The notes under the pieces: generated by a model
The model's database searches: none
What the model saw: the letters and a program-made list of their open reading frames with translations, nothing else
What the model was told of the DNA's origin: nothing
Program-made: the position numbers and the translations under genes
Origin: HKST-UBA178 sp965223815
Lineage (GTDB): Bacteria; Pseudomonadota; Gammaproteobacteria; Chromatiales; Chromatiaceae
Length of the DNA stretch: 64,000 nt
Direction of reading: 5' to 3'
NCBI GenBank assembly: GCA_965223815.1
Contig: OZ245019.1
Location: 3,224,001-3,288,000 of the forward strand
In this document: in pieces, positions 26,187 to 34,922 of the stretch
Position numbering within the stretch: position 1 is the first letter of the stretch
Layout: each line of letters opens with the position of its first letter

Positions 26187-27158
26187 ATGTTTGCCAAACA
26201 ATTGACGATCAGCGCACTGATGGTTGCGGGTATCACGTTGGGTACAGCAACAACAGCCAGCGCTAATTCTTTCATCACCATCGGCACTGGTGGTGTCACG
26301 GGAGTCTACTACCCAACGGGTGGAGCGATTTGCCGCCTTGTCAACAAGGGGCGCAAAGATCATGGCGTGCGTTGTTCCGTGGAGTCCACCGGCGGGTCTG
26401 TATATAACCTGAACACTATCAGGGCCGGTGAATTGGATATGGGGGTAGCCCAGTCCGATTGGCAGTACCACGCTTACCAGGGTACTAGTAAATTCAAGGA
26501 TCAAGGCCCCAACAAAGACCTGCGCGCAGTATTCTCTGTGCATGCTGAGCCCTTCACCGTCGTGGCCCGAGCAGACAGCGGCATCAAGAACTTTGCCGAC
26601 CTTAAAGGTAAACGGGTCAATATAGGCAACCCTGGCTCTGGACAGCGCGGCACCATGGAGGTGTTGATGAACGCTCTGGGATGGACCAATGATGATTTCG
26701 CCCTAGCATCGGAGCTTAAGCCGGCAGAACAATCCAAGGCCCTCTGCGACAATAAGATCGACGCCATGATCTATACTGTTGGTCACCCTTCCGGTTCCAT
26801 CAAAGAGGCCACTACCTCTTGCGATACCGTACTGGTTTCAGTCACCGGCCCAGAAGTAGACAAACTGGTAAGCGACAACGATTACTACCGCACCGCAGTG
26901 ATCCCAGGTGGCATGTATCGCGGCAATCCCGACGATGTAACCACCTTTGGTGTGGGCGCCACTTTCGTTTCATCCACCAACGTCCCCGCGGAGACGGTTT
27001 ATGTGGTGGTCAAGTCCGTATTTGAGAACTTCGACAGCTTCCGTAAACTGCACCCTGCTTTTGCACATTTGAAGAAGGAACAAATGGTAAAAGACGGCCT
27101 CTCGGCACCACTCCATGACGGTGCTGCCAAGTACTACAAGGAAGCCGGTTTGATGTAA
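26187..27158 (+). CDS. TAXI-family TRAP transporter solute-binding protein
   Basis: Periplasmic receptor of a TAXI-type tripartite (TRAP) transporter, 323 aa from the ATG at 26187, which has TAGGAGG 6 nt upstream. The signal peptide MFAKQLTISALMVAGITLGTATTASA is followed by FITIGTGGVTGVYYPTGGAICRL, the family hallmark, then RCSVESTGGSVYNLNTIRAGELDMGVAQSD. Known or proposed TAXI ligands include glutamate and other organic acids; the ligand here cannot be read from sequence. The fused permease follows 193 bp downstream after a strong stem-loop, so binding protein may be made in excess. Confidence 0.93.
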   Translation: MFAKQLTISALMVAGITLGTATTASANSFITIGTGGVTGVYYPTGGAICRLVNKGRKDHGVRCSVESTGGSVYNLNTIRAGELDMGVAQSDWQYHAYQGTSKFKDQGPNKDLRAVFSVHAEPFTVVARADSGIKNFADLKGKRVNIGNPGSGQRGTMEVLMNALGWTNDDFALASELKPAEQSKALCDNKIDAMIYTVGHPSGSIKEATTSCDTVLVSVTGPEVDKLVSDNDYYRTAVIPGGMYRGNPDDVTTFGVGATFVSSTNVPAETVYVVVKSVFENFDSFRKLHPAFAHLKKEQMVKDGLSAPLHDGAAKYYKEAGLM

Positions 27159-27173
27159 CCTGACTGGCGGTGG

Positions 27174-27199
27174 CGGTGCGAACCCAGGGGTTCGCACCG
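27174..27199 (+). terminator. Intercistronic stem-loop between binding protein and permease
   Basis: Perfect 12-base arms CGGTGCGAACCC (27174-27185) and GGGTTCGCACCG (27188-27199) separated by AG. No T-run follows, so it is more likely a partial terminator or a 3'-protecting hairpin that raises the binding-protein to permease ratio than a full stop. Confidence 0.6.
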
Positions 27200-27351
27200 T
27201 CCTACTCTGTTAGAAGCTTGGGTACACAACGTCTGAGGATTACCAAAACTATTCTGCTCAGATTGACAGCGGACACTGCCTGAGACGATCACAGGATCCT
27301 CAACCCAGCAACAATTGCCGGCCCGATCCAATGACAGTGGGAAGTCGAACC

Positions 27352-29952
27352 ATGAGTGATGATAATAAAAATACCGAGGTCATCTCCGATCAGGAACTGC
27401 AGGAGATGGTCGCTAAGAGCGACTCCGGAGCGCGCCACCCGTTGGGCACTCCGGGAAAAATATTGTTCGGTGTCCCGCTGGCCTGGTCTCTGTTTCAGTT
27501 GTGGTATGCCTCACCGCTACCATTCCTACTGGGATTCGGCGTCTTAAACGATACCGAGGCGCGATCTATTCATCTTGCCTTTGCTCTATTTCTCGCTTTC
27601 ACCGCATTTCCCGCGTTTCATCGATCCCCGAGGGACCGGATTCCGCTACAAGATTGGGTATTCGCCATCGTCGGATCGTTTTGCGCCGCCTACCTGTTTT
27701 TGTTCTACGAGGAGTTGTCCGGTCGATCTGGTGCACCCACCCAGTTTGACCTGATCGTCGGCGTCTGCGGCATGGTTTTGCTCCTGGAGGCCACCCGTCG
27801 CGCCTTGGGCCCGCCGCTGATGATCGTGGCAATGATCTTTCTGATCTACACCTTTGGCGGCCCTTATATGCCGGATGTGATCGCCCACAAAGGACAAAGT
27901 ATATCCAAAGTAATGTCCCACCAATGGCTTACAACAGAAGGTGTTTTTGGTGTGGCATTGGGAGTTTCCACCAGCTTCGTATTTCTGTTCGTGCTGTTCG
28001 GTGCAATGCTGGAGCAGGCAGGCGCGGGTAACTACTTCATCAAAATGGCGTTTGCTTTGCTTGGCCATATGCGCGGTGGGCCGGCAAAAGCGGCGGTAGT
28101 CGCTTCTGCTGCCACCGGTCTGATTTCCGGATCCTCCATTGCCAACGTGGCCACGACTGGAACTTTCACTATCCCGCTGATGAAAAGAGTGGGCTTCCCG
28201 GGCACCAAAGCCGGAGCCGTCGAGGTGGCTGGATCCACTAATGGTCAGCTCACCCCACCGGTGATGGGCGCTGCCGCGTTCCTAATGATCGAGTATGTGG
28301 GTATTTCCTATATCGAAGTTATCAAGCACGCTTTCTTGCCAGCGGTGATTTCATACATCGCTCTTGTCTATATCGTTCACCTGGAAGCACTCAAGGCCGG
28401 CATGAAGGGGTTGCCGAAGCGCACCCAAAGCACCCTCGCACAAAAATTGATGACTTTTGCAGCGATCGTAGCAGGTATATGCGCTATAGGTCTGGTGGTC
28501 TACTACGGTATTGGCTGGATCAAGGTATATGCCGGTGATGCAGCTATCTATATCGTGGGTGCAGGCGTTTTAGCAGCCTATGTAGCCTTAGTTAAATATT
28601 CTGCGCGTTACCCCGAGCTCGAAATGGATGACCCGGAAAATCCATTGCTGGAACTGCCCGAGGTTGGACCAACGGTAAAAGTTGGCCTCTATTTTCTGCT
28701 GCCCATCGCGCTTTTAATGTGGTGTCTGGTAGTAGAGCGGTTCTCGCCTGGGCTTTCCGCATTCTGGGCTACCATATTTATGATTTTTATTGTTCTGACC
28801 CAGCGCCCCCTGCAGGCTATGTTTCGTGGCACTGGCCTCCAAGGTATGTGGCAGCAGGGTATCGGTGAGTGCATCACTGGCTTGGTTCATGGCGCCAGAA
28901 ATATGATCGGGATTGGTGTCGCCACCGCCGCCGCCGGTATCGTTGTGGGTACGATTACCCTTACCGGAATTGGTCAGGTAATGGTGCAGTTCGTGGAATT
29001 CATATCGGGTGGCAATCTAATGCTCGCGCTGCTATTCACCGCCATGATCTGCATCATCCTTGGTATGGGATTACCCACTACAGCAAACTATATAGTGGTA
29101 TCCAGTCTTATGGCACCCGTGGTAGTGGCTCTGGCCGCCAACAATGGTCTGATCGTGCCCCTGGTGGCTGTGCATATGTTCGTCTTCTACTTCGGGATAC
29201 TGGCGGATGATACGCCCCCTGTGGGCCTAGCCGCCTTCGCAGCTGCAGCGATTGCAAAGAGCGACCCGATTAAGACCGGTATTCAGGGCTTTCTATACGA
29301 CATCCGAACCGCCATTCTCCCCTTCCTTTTCATCTTTAACACCCAACTGCTGATGATCGGTATTGGCAGCTGGTTTGAGCTGATACTTGTCATTTCTAGC
29401 GCCACCGTCGCAATGCTACTGTTCGCGGCCGCGACCCAGGGTTACTGGTTGGTAAAAAGTCGCCTTTGGGAGTCCCTGGCTATACTCCTGGTGGCCTTCA
29501 CCCTGTTTCGCCCAGGTTATTGGTGGGATATGGTTTATGAACCCTTGGATATCGTCTCAGCCACCCAGATAGAGTCGCTCGCAGAGGATACGCCCAATGA
29601 GGGGGATCTGCGGATGCAGGTGCAAGGAGAGAATATCGACGGTAGATTTATCAGCAAGACCATTCTCCTACCCATGGGAGCCAAAGGCTCTGGCCCTGAA
29701 AGGCTAGCCAGCGCGGGCCTGGAGACCCGGGTGGAAGAAAACAAAGTGCTAGTTGACAATATAACCTTTGGCAGCCCCGCTGAGAAAGCCGGCCTGGACT
29801 TTGACTGGGAGATCGTAAGTCTTGAAGTGGAAGCGCAACGCCCACCCAAGCATTTGATGTTCATTCCAGCGCTGCTGTTGCTGGGACTAGTGGCAATGAT
29901 TCAGAGACGACGTATGAACGCGCAACAACAGGAGGCGGTGTCATCTGCTTGA
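27352..29952 (+). CDS. TRAP transporter fused permease (4TM + 12TM)
   Basis: Inner-membrane, ion-driven part of the TAXI-TRAP system: the small (DctQ) and large (DctM) units are fused, as is normal for TAXI transporters. 866 aa from the ATG at 27352; an ATG at 27331 is also possible. Roughly 16-18 hydrophobic segments span residues 40-740. DctM motifs include GLISGSSIANVATTGTFTIPLMKR, GSTNGQLTPPVMGAAAFLMIEY and the repeat-like MGLPTTANYIVVSSLMAPVVV with FFILADDTPPVGLAAFAAAAI-type text near residue 620. The last about 150 residues form a soluble C-terminal domain (DUF3394-like) with a PDZ-like NITFGSPAEKAGLDFDWEIVSL and a final membrane helix. Confidence 0.93.
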   Translation: MSDDNKNTEVISDQELQEMVAKSDSGARHPLGTPGKILFGVPLAWSLFQLWYASPLPFLLGFGVLNDTEARSIHLAFALFLAFTAFPAFHRSPRDRIPLQDWVFAIVGSFCAAYLFLFYEELSGRSGAPTQFDLIVGVCGMVLLLEATRRALGPPLMIVAMIFLIYTFGGPYMPDVIAHKGQSISKVMSHQWLTTEGVFGVALGVSTSFVFLFVLFGAMLEQAGAGNYFIKMAFALLGHMRGGPAKAAVVASAATGLISGSSIANVATTGTFTIPLMKRVGFPGTKAGAVEVAGSTNGQLTPPVMGAAAFLMIEYVGISYIEVIKHAFLPAVISYIALVYIVHLEALKAGMKGLPKRTQSTLAQKLMTFAAIVAGICAIGLVVYYGIGWIKVYAGDAAIYIVGAGVLAAYVALVKYSARYPELEMDDPENPLLELPEVGPTVKVGLYFLLPIALLMWCLVVERFSPGLSAFWATIFMIFIVLTQRPLQAMFRGTGLQGMWQQGIGECITGLVHGARNMIGIGVATAAAGIVVGTITLTGIGQVMVQFVEFISGGNLMLALLFTAMICIILGMGLPTTANYIVVSSLMAPVVVALAANNGLIVPLVAVHMFVFYFGILADDTPPVGLAAFAAAAIAKSDPIKTGIQGFLYDIRTAILPFLFIFNTQLLMIGIGSWFELILVISSATVAMLLFAAATQGYWLVKSRLWESLAILLVAFTLFRPGYWWDMVYEPLDIVSATQIESLAEDTPNEGDLRMQVQGENIDGRFISKTILLPMGAKGSGPERLASAGLETRVEENKVLVDNITFGSPAEKAGLDFDWEIVSLEVEAQRPPKHLMFIPALLLLGLVAMIQRRRMNAQQQEAVSSA

Positions 29953-30045
29953 ACAGTAGATTTGACGCCAGACTATCAGAAACCCGGCTAGGTTAACCGC
30001 GCCCTCAGGTCAGTTAGACCAAGGGCTGGCAAGGTATCAAGGACT

Positions 30046-30474
30046 ATGTTCAACAGAATACTACTACCGATCGATCTCCAAGAGACTCAGCTCGCCGCCA
30101 AAGCAACCAAGGTCGCGATTGACGAGGCCCGCAAGCATGGCGCTGACGTCCATGTGATGACTGTAATTCCTGGCTTCGGTATGCCGGTTATCGAATCCTT
30201 TTTTCCGGACAATGCCATGAAAAAGGCAATGAAAGAGGTGGGCACCGAACTCAAGCGTTATCTGGCTGCAAACTTCCCCCCGGATATCAGTGTTCATCCA
30301 ATTATTGGGCAGGGAAACCCGGCAGAAAAAATCCTAGCGGAGTGCAATGAAATAAAGGCCGATTTAATCATTATCCCATCCCATACCAGAAATCTGGGAG
30401 AGGTATTCCTTGGGTCCTGCGCTACCCGGGTGGTGGAGCACGCAAACTGTAGTGTTATGGTGGTAAAAAGATAG
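30046..30474 (+). CDS. Universal stress protein family protein
   Basis: UspA-fold protein of 142 aa that may bind nucleotide. It starts MFNRILLPIDLQETQLAAKATKVA, typical of the family, and ends with IIIPSHTRNLGEVFLGSCATRVVEHANCSVMVVKR. The ATP-loop glycines are only partly kept (HTRNLGEVFLGS). Gene order TRAP permease then Usp is well known (TeaABC-TeaD in Halomonas), where the Usp modulates transport, so a regulatory role on the upstream transporter is the best guess. 93 bp separate it from the permease, same strand. Confidence 0.92.
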   Translation: MFNRILLPIDLQETQLAAKATKVAIDEARKHGADVHVMTVIPGFGMPVIESFFPDNAMKKAMKEVGTELKRYLAANFPPDISVHPIIGQGNPAEKILAECNEIKADLIIIPSHTRNLGEVFLGSCATRVVEHANCSVMVVKR

Positions 30475-30492
30475 GTGTTTTAAGAGCCCCCA

Positions 30493-31158
30493 TTGACAAA
30501 ACGTCTCGAGTTAAGATCAAGGCAGAGACCAAGGTCAGCACTCTCCCGTCTTCTCCTTCTGGGTCTCGGCATCATTATCTTTTACGGCGGTTATTACTGG
30601 GGTAACCAGCATGCCCCGAATATACCCGAGTTTAGTGTGCTGCGATTGCTGGATCCGCCCCTGCCCCTCACCTCATTGTCCCTGCGGGATCAGTACAACA
30701 AACCGTTCACTGAGGAAAGACTGCGTGCGCATTGGAATCTTGTGCTGTTTGGTTATACACGCTCCGAGGAATCAAGCCGTGATTCGCTTTCCCTCGCGAC
30801 CCGCGTTATTAATCGTCTGGCAGATCTCCCAAGACTACAACAGACCACGCGTGCGCTATTTGTAAGCCTCGATCCGGAGTACGATAGCCCCGAGGTGCTG
30901 ATGAACTTCATCAACCGCTTTAGCCCGGATTTTCTCGCCCTCACAGGTACTCCGATACAAGTTCAGACGTTCGCCAGAAAGTTCGGAGTAATCTACAGCA
31001 GGGTTGACACGGAAACCGGCGAATTCCGAATAGATCATAGCACCAGCATTGGGGTTATTGATCCGGAGGGGTTGTTCGTCGGTTTGTTTACCGGCTTGGT
31101 GGATGAGGTTAGTATCGCCTCAGATTTAAAACGGCTAGCGGAGAGATATCGAAATTGA
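30493..31158 (+). CDS. SCO1/SenC-like thioredoxin-fold protein lacking copper cysteines
   Basis: 221 aa, membrane-anchored (LSRLLLLGLGIIIFYGGYYWG near residues 18-36), with an outward thioredoxin-like domain related to SCO proteins that help assemble the CuA site of cytochrome oxidase. The fold markers are there: WNLVLFGYT, RALFVSLDPEYDSPEVL, LTGTPIQVQTFARKFGVIYSRV and FRIDHSTSIGVIDPEG with the conserved His. The usual GFTHCPDVCP is replaced by GYTRSEESSR, so both metal/redox cysteines are serines. It therefore probably does not bind copper in the standard way. It starts at a TTG (30493) and ends as TTGA with the psd start. Confidence 0.82.
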   Translation: MTKRLELRSRQRPRSALSRLLLLGLGIIIFYGGYYWGNQHAPNIPEFSVLRLLDPPLPLTSLSLRDQYNKPFTEERLRAHWNLVLFGYTRSEESSRDSLSLATRVINRLADLPRLQQTTRALFVSLDPEYDSPEVLMNFINRFSPDFLALTGTPIQVQTFARKFGVIYSRVDTETGEFRIDHSTSIGVIDPEGLFVGLFTGLVDEVSIASDLKRLAERYRN

Positions 31159-32057
31159 GAACGTCGCTGGATAAAGAAAAATCGACGCCGAATATACCTG
31201 ATCGGCTATTTGCCATGCTCCAGCATCTGCTTCCCCACCACCTGTTGTCCCAACTCATGTATTGGTTGACCCGCAGCCGTTGGCGTCCTCTCAAGGAGAC
31301 AATGATTCGTACGGTCATTCGGCTCTATCAGATCGACATGAGCCTAGCTGTTGAGCGCGACCCCCAACAGTACCCCAACTTTAACGCCTTTTTCACACGT
31401 CCGCTAAGGCCCGAGACCAGGCCTATTGCCCAGGGAAAGCACACGATTGCCTGTCCGGTGGATGGCACAATCAGCGAAGCTGGAATGGTCGAAGCATTTG
31501 ACGTCATTCAGGCCAAGGGAATGCGTTATTCTCTGGCGTCACTGCTGGGAGGAGATCAGCAGCTTGCAAATCGTTTCCGGGCAGGAGCATTTGCCACCAT
31601 ATATCTGTCTCCCCGAGACTACCACCGAATACATATGCCATTGAGGGGCCAACTTGAGCAGATGCTGCATATCCCCGGTAGGTTGTACAGCGTATCACCC
31701 TCCTCCACCCGCTCCATCCCGGGAATATTTAGTCGCAATGAGAGAGTCGTTAGCATCTTTCGAACCAAAGCAGGGCCTATGGCAGTCATTATGGTGGGAG
31801 CCATATTCGTAGCCAGTATGGACACCGTGTGGTCAGGTACTGTCGCTCCGCGCAGTAGGGCTGTATCCCAGTGGCGCTACGGAGATGGGGGACTAACCGT
31901 GCCAGACCTGGAAAAAGGATGCGAAATGGGCCGCTTCAACATGGGTTCTACAGTGATTCTGTTATTCGCCAGGGAAAGTATATCCTGGGATCATGAACTG
32001 CGATCAGGCGTCGAGGTTCGTATGGGTGAAGAGATCGCAACTATAGATCGCGGCTGA
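31155..32057 (+). CDS. psd: Phosphatidylserine decarboxylase
   Basis: Makes phosphatidylethanolamine from phosphatidylserine at the inner membrane. It is a proenzyme that self-cleaves to a pyruvoyl enzyme at the LGST-type motif, here FNMGSTVILLF about 35 residues from the end (Gly-Ser bond). Other family text: YPNFNAFFTRPLRPETRPI, CPVDGTISEAG, FATIYLSPRDYHRIHMP, FSRNERVVSIF and MVGAIFVASMDTVWSG. 300 aa from a TTG start that overlaps the stop of the SCO-like gene (TTGA), with GGAG 11 nt upstream. An internal start closer to the E. coli N-terminus (MLQHLLPHHLL) is possible. Confidence 0.95.
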   Translation: MRTSLDKEKSTPNIPDRLFAMLQHLLPHHLLSQLMYWLTRSRWRPLKETMIRTVIRLYQIDMSLAVERDPQQYPNFNAFFTRPLRPETRPIAQGKHTIACPVDGTISEAGMVEAFDVIQAKGMRYSLASLLGGDQQLANRFRAGAFATIYLSPRDYHRIHMPLRGQLEQMLHIPGRLYSVSPSSTRSIPGIFSRNERVVSIFRTKAGPMAVIMVGAIFVASMDTVWSGTVAPRSRAVSQWRYGDGGLTVPDLEKGCEMGRFNMGSTVILLFARESISWDHELRSGVEVRMGEEIATIDRG

Positions 32058-32090
32058 ATAACACAATAAGAAAAGTACCTCTCCGAACTC

Positions 32091-33074
32091 CTAGGCCCTC
32101 TCTAAGGGAAACGCAAGAACATCATTGATGTGGTCGACGTTGGCAATTTGCATCAGTAGTCGATCTATTCCGAGGGCCACGCCCGCGCAAGGAGGCAATC
32201 CATTTTCCAATGCAGCCAGAAAGCGAGTATCCAAAGGAGCCGAAGGCAGCCCCAACTGATCTCGTTTTTCCATATCCTTCTCGAATCGCTGACGCTGTTC
32301 CACCGCATCAGCCAGCTCATGGAAACCGTTGGCCATCTCCATACCATTGACGTAAAGCTCGAATCGCTCGGCCACAGGCGACTCCCCTGCTCTGATTTGA
32401 GCCAGGGATGCCTGGCTCGGTGGGTAGTCGTATACAAAACAGAGTCCTGTCGCCATTCGAGGTTCGATACAGTGGGTCAGCAGCAAGTCCAACCACGCGT
32501 CCTTGCTATCCAGTTGTAGTTGATTTGCTCCTGCTACTCCCTGTGCGACCGCTGTATCTCTCAACTCCGCTTCAGAAGCCGCAAGTGGATCAATACTCAA
32601 ATGCTTCAGAAACAATTCCCGGTAAGAGATGCGCAGCTCTTCCCCGACCTCGGGCATCAAGACCTCGATCAGCGCAGCCACCTCGTCCATCAGCTGATGA
32701 TGATCCATACCCGGGCGATACCACTCCAGCAGTGTAAATTCAGGATTGTGGAAACGTCCTGACTCACCATCGCGAAATACCTTGCAAACTTGATAGATCG
32801 GGCCCGACCCTGAGCACAGCAGGCGTTTCATGGCGAACTCCGGAGAGGTGTGGAGAAACAGCTGCCCTGCTCCGTCCCCGGCGCCAGGTCCAGAGTAGTG
32901 AGTTTTCAAGGAAGCGAGCGCAGGATCGGAGATTGCAGCAGCAGAACAGATAGGCGTCTCTACCTCCAGGACCCCCCTGCTGTCGAAAAAGCTGCGAATT
33001 TTAGAGAGAATTCGCGCTCGCAGACGCAGAATTCCAAGAGATGCTGAAGGACACCAGCTGGGAGAGTGGTTCAC
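32091..33074 (-). CDS. epmA: EF-P lysine ligase (lysyl-tRNA-synthetase-like)
   Basis: EpmA (GenX/PoxA) attaches (R)-beta-lysine to the conserved lysine of elongation factor P. 327 aa, a class II lysyl-tRNA synthetase catalytic core without the N-terminal anticodon domain. Motif 2 and active-site pieces: RGVLEVETPICSAAAISDP, FLHTSPEFAMKRLLCSGSGPIYQVCKVFRDGESGRFHNPEFTLLEWYRPG and motif 3 in GVALGIDRLLMQIANVDHI. Its start overlaps the efp stop by 4 nt (ATGA). Its substrate gene efp and the beta-lysine-making epmB are adjacent, which makes the assignment firm. Confidence 0.96.
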   Translation of the reverse strand: MNHSPSWCPSASLGILRLRARILSKIRSFFDSRGVLEVETPICSAAAISDPALASLKTHYSGPGAGDGAGQLFLHTSPEFAMKRLLCSGSGPIYQVCKVFRDGESGRFHNPEFTLLEWYRPGMDHHQLMDEVAALIEVLMPEVGEELRISYRELFLKHLSIDPLAASEAELRDTAVAQGVAGANQLQLDSKDAWLDLLLTHCIEPRMATGLCFVYDYPPSQASLAQIRAGESPVAERFELYVNGMEMANGFHELADAVEQRQRFEKDMEKRDQLGLPSAPLDTRFLAALENGLPPCAGVALGIDRLLMQIANVDHINDVLAFPLERA

Positions 33075-33643
33075 CCCTCCTTGGCGCGGGATACGTAAGC
33101 CCCAGTGCGAGTGTCCACCTTGATGGCTTCACCGGTTTGGACGAAAAGCGGTACACGCACTACGGCTCCGGTTTCCAGTGTAGCCGGTTTTCCACCGCCT
33201 CCCGAGGTATCACCCTTCAGTCCCGGGTCAGTCTCGGTTATGGTAAGCACCACGAAATTCGGAGCCTCAACACTAAGCGGTGTGCCATTCCAGAGAGTAA
33301 CGATACAGGGATCCTGATCTTTCAGCCAGAGACGGGAATCGCCAACTGCGTTGGCATCGGCGCTGTGTTGCTCGAAGCTCTCCGGGTCCATGAAATACCA
33401 AAATTCGCCGTCCTCGTAGAGATATTGTAGCGTGACCTCCATAACGTCAGCTGCTTCCACCGACTCACCCGATTTATAGGTACGCTCGATGACTCGTCCG
33501 GTTTTCAAATTTCTGATCTTGACCCGATTGAAGGCCTGCCCCTTTCCCGGTTTCACGAACTCGTTGTCAATAATCGAACAGGGGTCCCCATCCAGCATTA
33601 TCTTTAGGCCGCCTTTGAATTCGCTGGTACTGTAACTTGCCAT
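33071..33643 (-). CDS. efp: Translation elongation factor P
   Basis: Rescues ribosomes stalled at polyproline. 190 aa from the ATG at 33643 (MASYSTSEFKGGLKIML); the frame is open upstream to 33766 but that part overlaps epmB and is not EF-P-like. The modification site is plain: NEFVKPGKGQAFNRVKIRNL puts the lysine at residue 34, the residue modified by EpmA/EpmB in E. coli. The three-domain KOW/OB/OB length is normal. The divergent epmB start is only 33 bp away, so the promoters overlap each other or the opposite coding sequence. Confidence 0.97.
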   Translation of the reverse strand: MASYSTSEFKGGLKIMLDGDPCSIIDNEFVKPGKGQAFNRVKIRNLKTGRVIERTYKSGESVEAADVMEVTLQYLYEDGEFWYFMDPESFEQHSADANAVGDSRLWLKDQDPCIVTLWNGTPLSVEAPNFVVLTITETDPGLKGDTSGGGGKPATLETGAVVRVPLFVQTGEAIKVDTRTGAYVSRAKEG

Positions 33644-33676
33644 CTCTCTTATCCATCCAAAAATCAGGAACCGTAT

Positions 33677-34684
33677 ATGATACATGGAACCGAACCGGCA
33701 TTGCAGGCCTCTTCTTGGCAAGAGGAATTGCGCCAAGCCTTCAGGCATCCCCGGGAACTGCTCCATTTCTTGAATATCGAACCAGAATCGCTAGAGTCCA
33801 CGCTGTTGCCCAATAGTACCTTTCCCATGCGCGTGCCCCGTAGCTACGCACAACGGATGGAAAAAGGAAATCCTCGCGACCCGCTACTGCGCCAGGTATT
33901 GCCCGTGGCGACAGAGAAAATTGGGGCCGCAGGGTTTGTAAATGATCCTGTGGCGGATTTATCGCACAATCCGGTTCCCGGTCTGTTGCACAAGTACCGG
34001 GGGCGCGCGTTACTTATTACCACCGGCGCCTGTGCCGTCAACTGCCGGTTTTGTTTCCGCCGCCACTTCCCCTACGCCGACCACTCCACCATGGGCGATA
34101 ATTGGGGGAAGCTGGCAGAATATCTAACAGTGTCGGAGGACATAGAAGAAGTCATCCTCAGCGGTGGCGATCCGCTGATGCTGTCGGACGATCAGTTGGC
34201 CCGGCTCATTGGACGACTCTCTTTGTTTTCCCATCTACAACGTGTGCGCTTACATACCAGGGTGCCTGTGGTACTACCGGAGCGAATAACCCAAGACCTG
34301 CTGCGTACACTCTCCAACACCCGGCTGCAGACTATCATGGTCCTCCATGCCAATCATGCCCGGGAGCTGCTACCATCGCCTGTGAATAGGTTCCGGGAAC
34401 TGGGTCAGAATGGTATCGTTCTACTCAATCAGTCGGTGCTGTTGCGGGGTGTCAACGACAGTACAGATGCACTTTGCACCCTCAGCGACGCGCTGCTGTC
34501 TCTGTCCGTGCTCCCCTACTATCTGCACCTGCTGGACAGAGTGGACGGAGCTGCTCATTTCGAGGTACCCGAATCCAAGGCACTGACTATCCACCGTGAA
34601 ATGACTGCCCGCATGCCAGGATACTTAGTCCCCAAGCTGGTGCGGGAAAACACGGGCTGGCCGTCAAAAACACTCGTAGTCTGA
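33677..34684 (+). CDS. epmB: EF-P (R)-beta-lysine-forming lysine 2,3-aminomutase
   Basis: Radical-SAM, PLP-dependent aminomutase that turns lysine into (R)-beta-lysine for EF-P. 335 aa, start MIHGTEPALQASSWQEELRQAF. The [4Fe-4S] motif CAVNCRFC is at residues 119-126, preceded by VPGLLHKYRGRALL as in E. coli EpmB (YjeK). The PLP lysine region near the C-terminus is PGYLVPKLVRE. It is short compared with clostridial KamA (about 415 aa), which together with its position next to efp and epmA assigns it to EpmB. Confidence 0.96.
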   Translation: MIHGTEPALQASSWQEELRQAFRHPRELLHFLNIEPESLESTLLPNSTFPMRVPRSYAQRMEKGNPRDPLLRQVLPVATEKIGAAGFVNDPVADLSHNPVPGLLHKYRGRALLITTGACAVNCRFCFRRHFPYADHSTMGDNWGKLAEYLTVSEDIEEVILSGGDPLMLSDDQLARLIGRLSLFSHLQRVRLHTRVPVVLPERITQDLLRTLSNTRLQTIMVLHANHARELLPSPVNRFRELGQNGIVLLNQSVLLRGVNDSTDALCTLSDALLSLSVLPYYLHLLDRVDGAAHFEVPESKALTIHREMTARMPGYLVPKLVRENTGWPSKTLVV

Positions 34685-34836
34685 ATCGGTTGGAGAACAG
34701 TGAAGGAGCGCTCCCGAGCAGTTTGGGCTAAAGAGATGCCACTGCCCCCGATCTTATGCATTATAGAAAAACTCATGACAATCAACCACCTGCTGTAGTA
34801 GCATCTGAACCCACCTTAACAAGGTCACAGGACTAT

Positions 34837-34859
34837 GGCCGTAAAGATATTTACCGGCC
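34837..34859 (+). promoter_or_regulatory. Leader hairpin upstream of the 609-aa protein
   Basis: GGCCGTAAA (34837-34845) pairs with TTTACCGGCC (34850-34859) around a GATA loop with one bulged C. It is followed by a weaker pair GTTACT (34876-34881) and AGTAAC (34911-34916) just before the start codon at 34923. The two stems span the 5' leader of a gene beside a c-di-GMP effector. It does not match the GEMM-I consensus well enough to be called a riboswitch. Confidence 0.35.
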
Positions 34860-34922
34860 GGATTCACAGCAAAAAGTTACTCTCGCTCGACTGAAACCGG
34901 GGAACCGCTAAGTAACCACTCT

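Noticed and set aside
33644..33766. Longer efp reading frame upstream of its ATG
   Set aside because: It overlaps the start of epmB, does not resemble EF-P, and MASYSTSEFKGG is the standard family start.
34790..34922. GEMM-I c-di-GMP riboswitch
   Set aside because: Two hairpins exist, but the conserved CACGCACAGGGCAAACC and GACGCAAAGCC blocks are missing.
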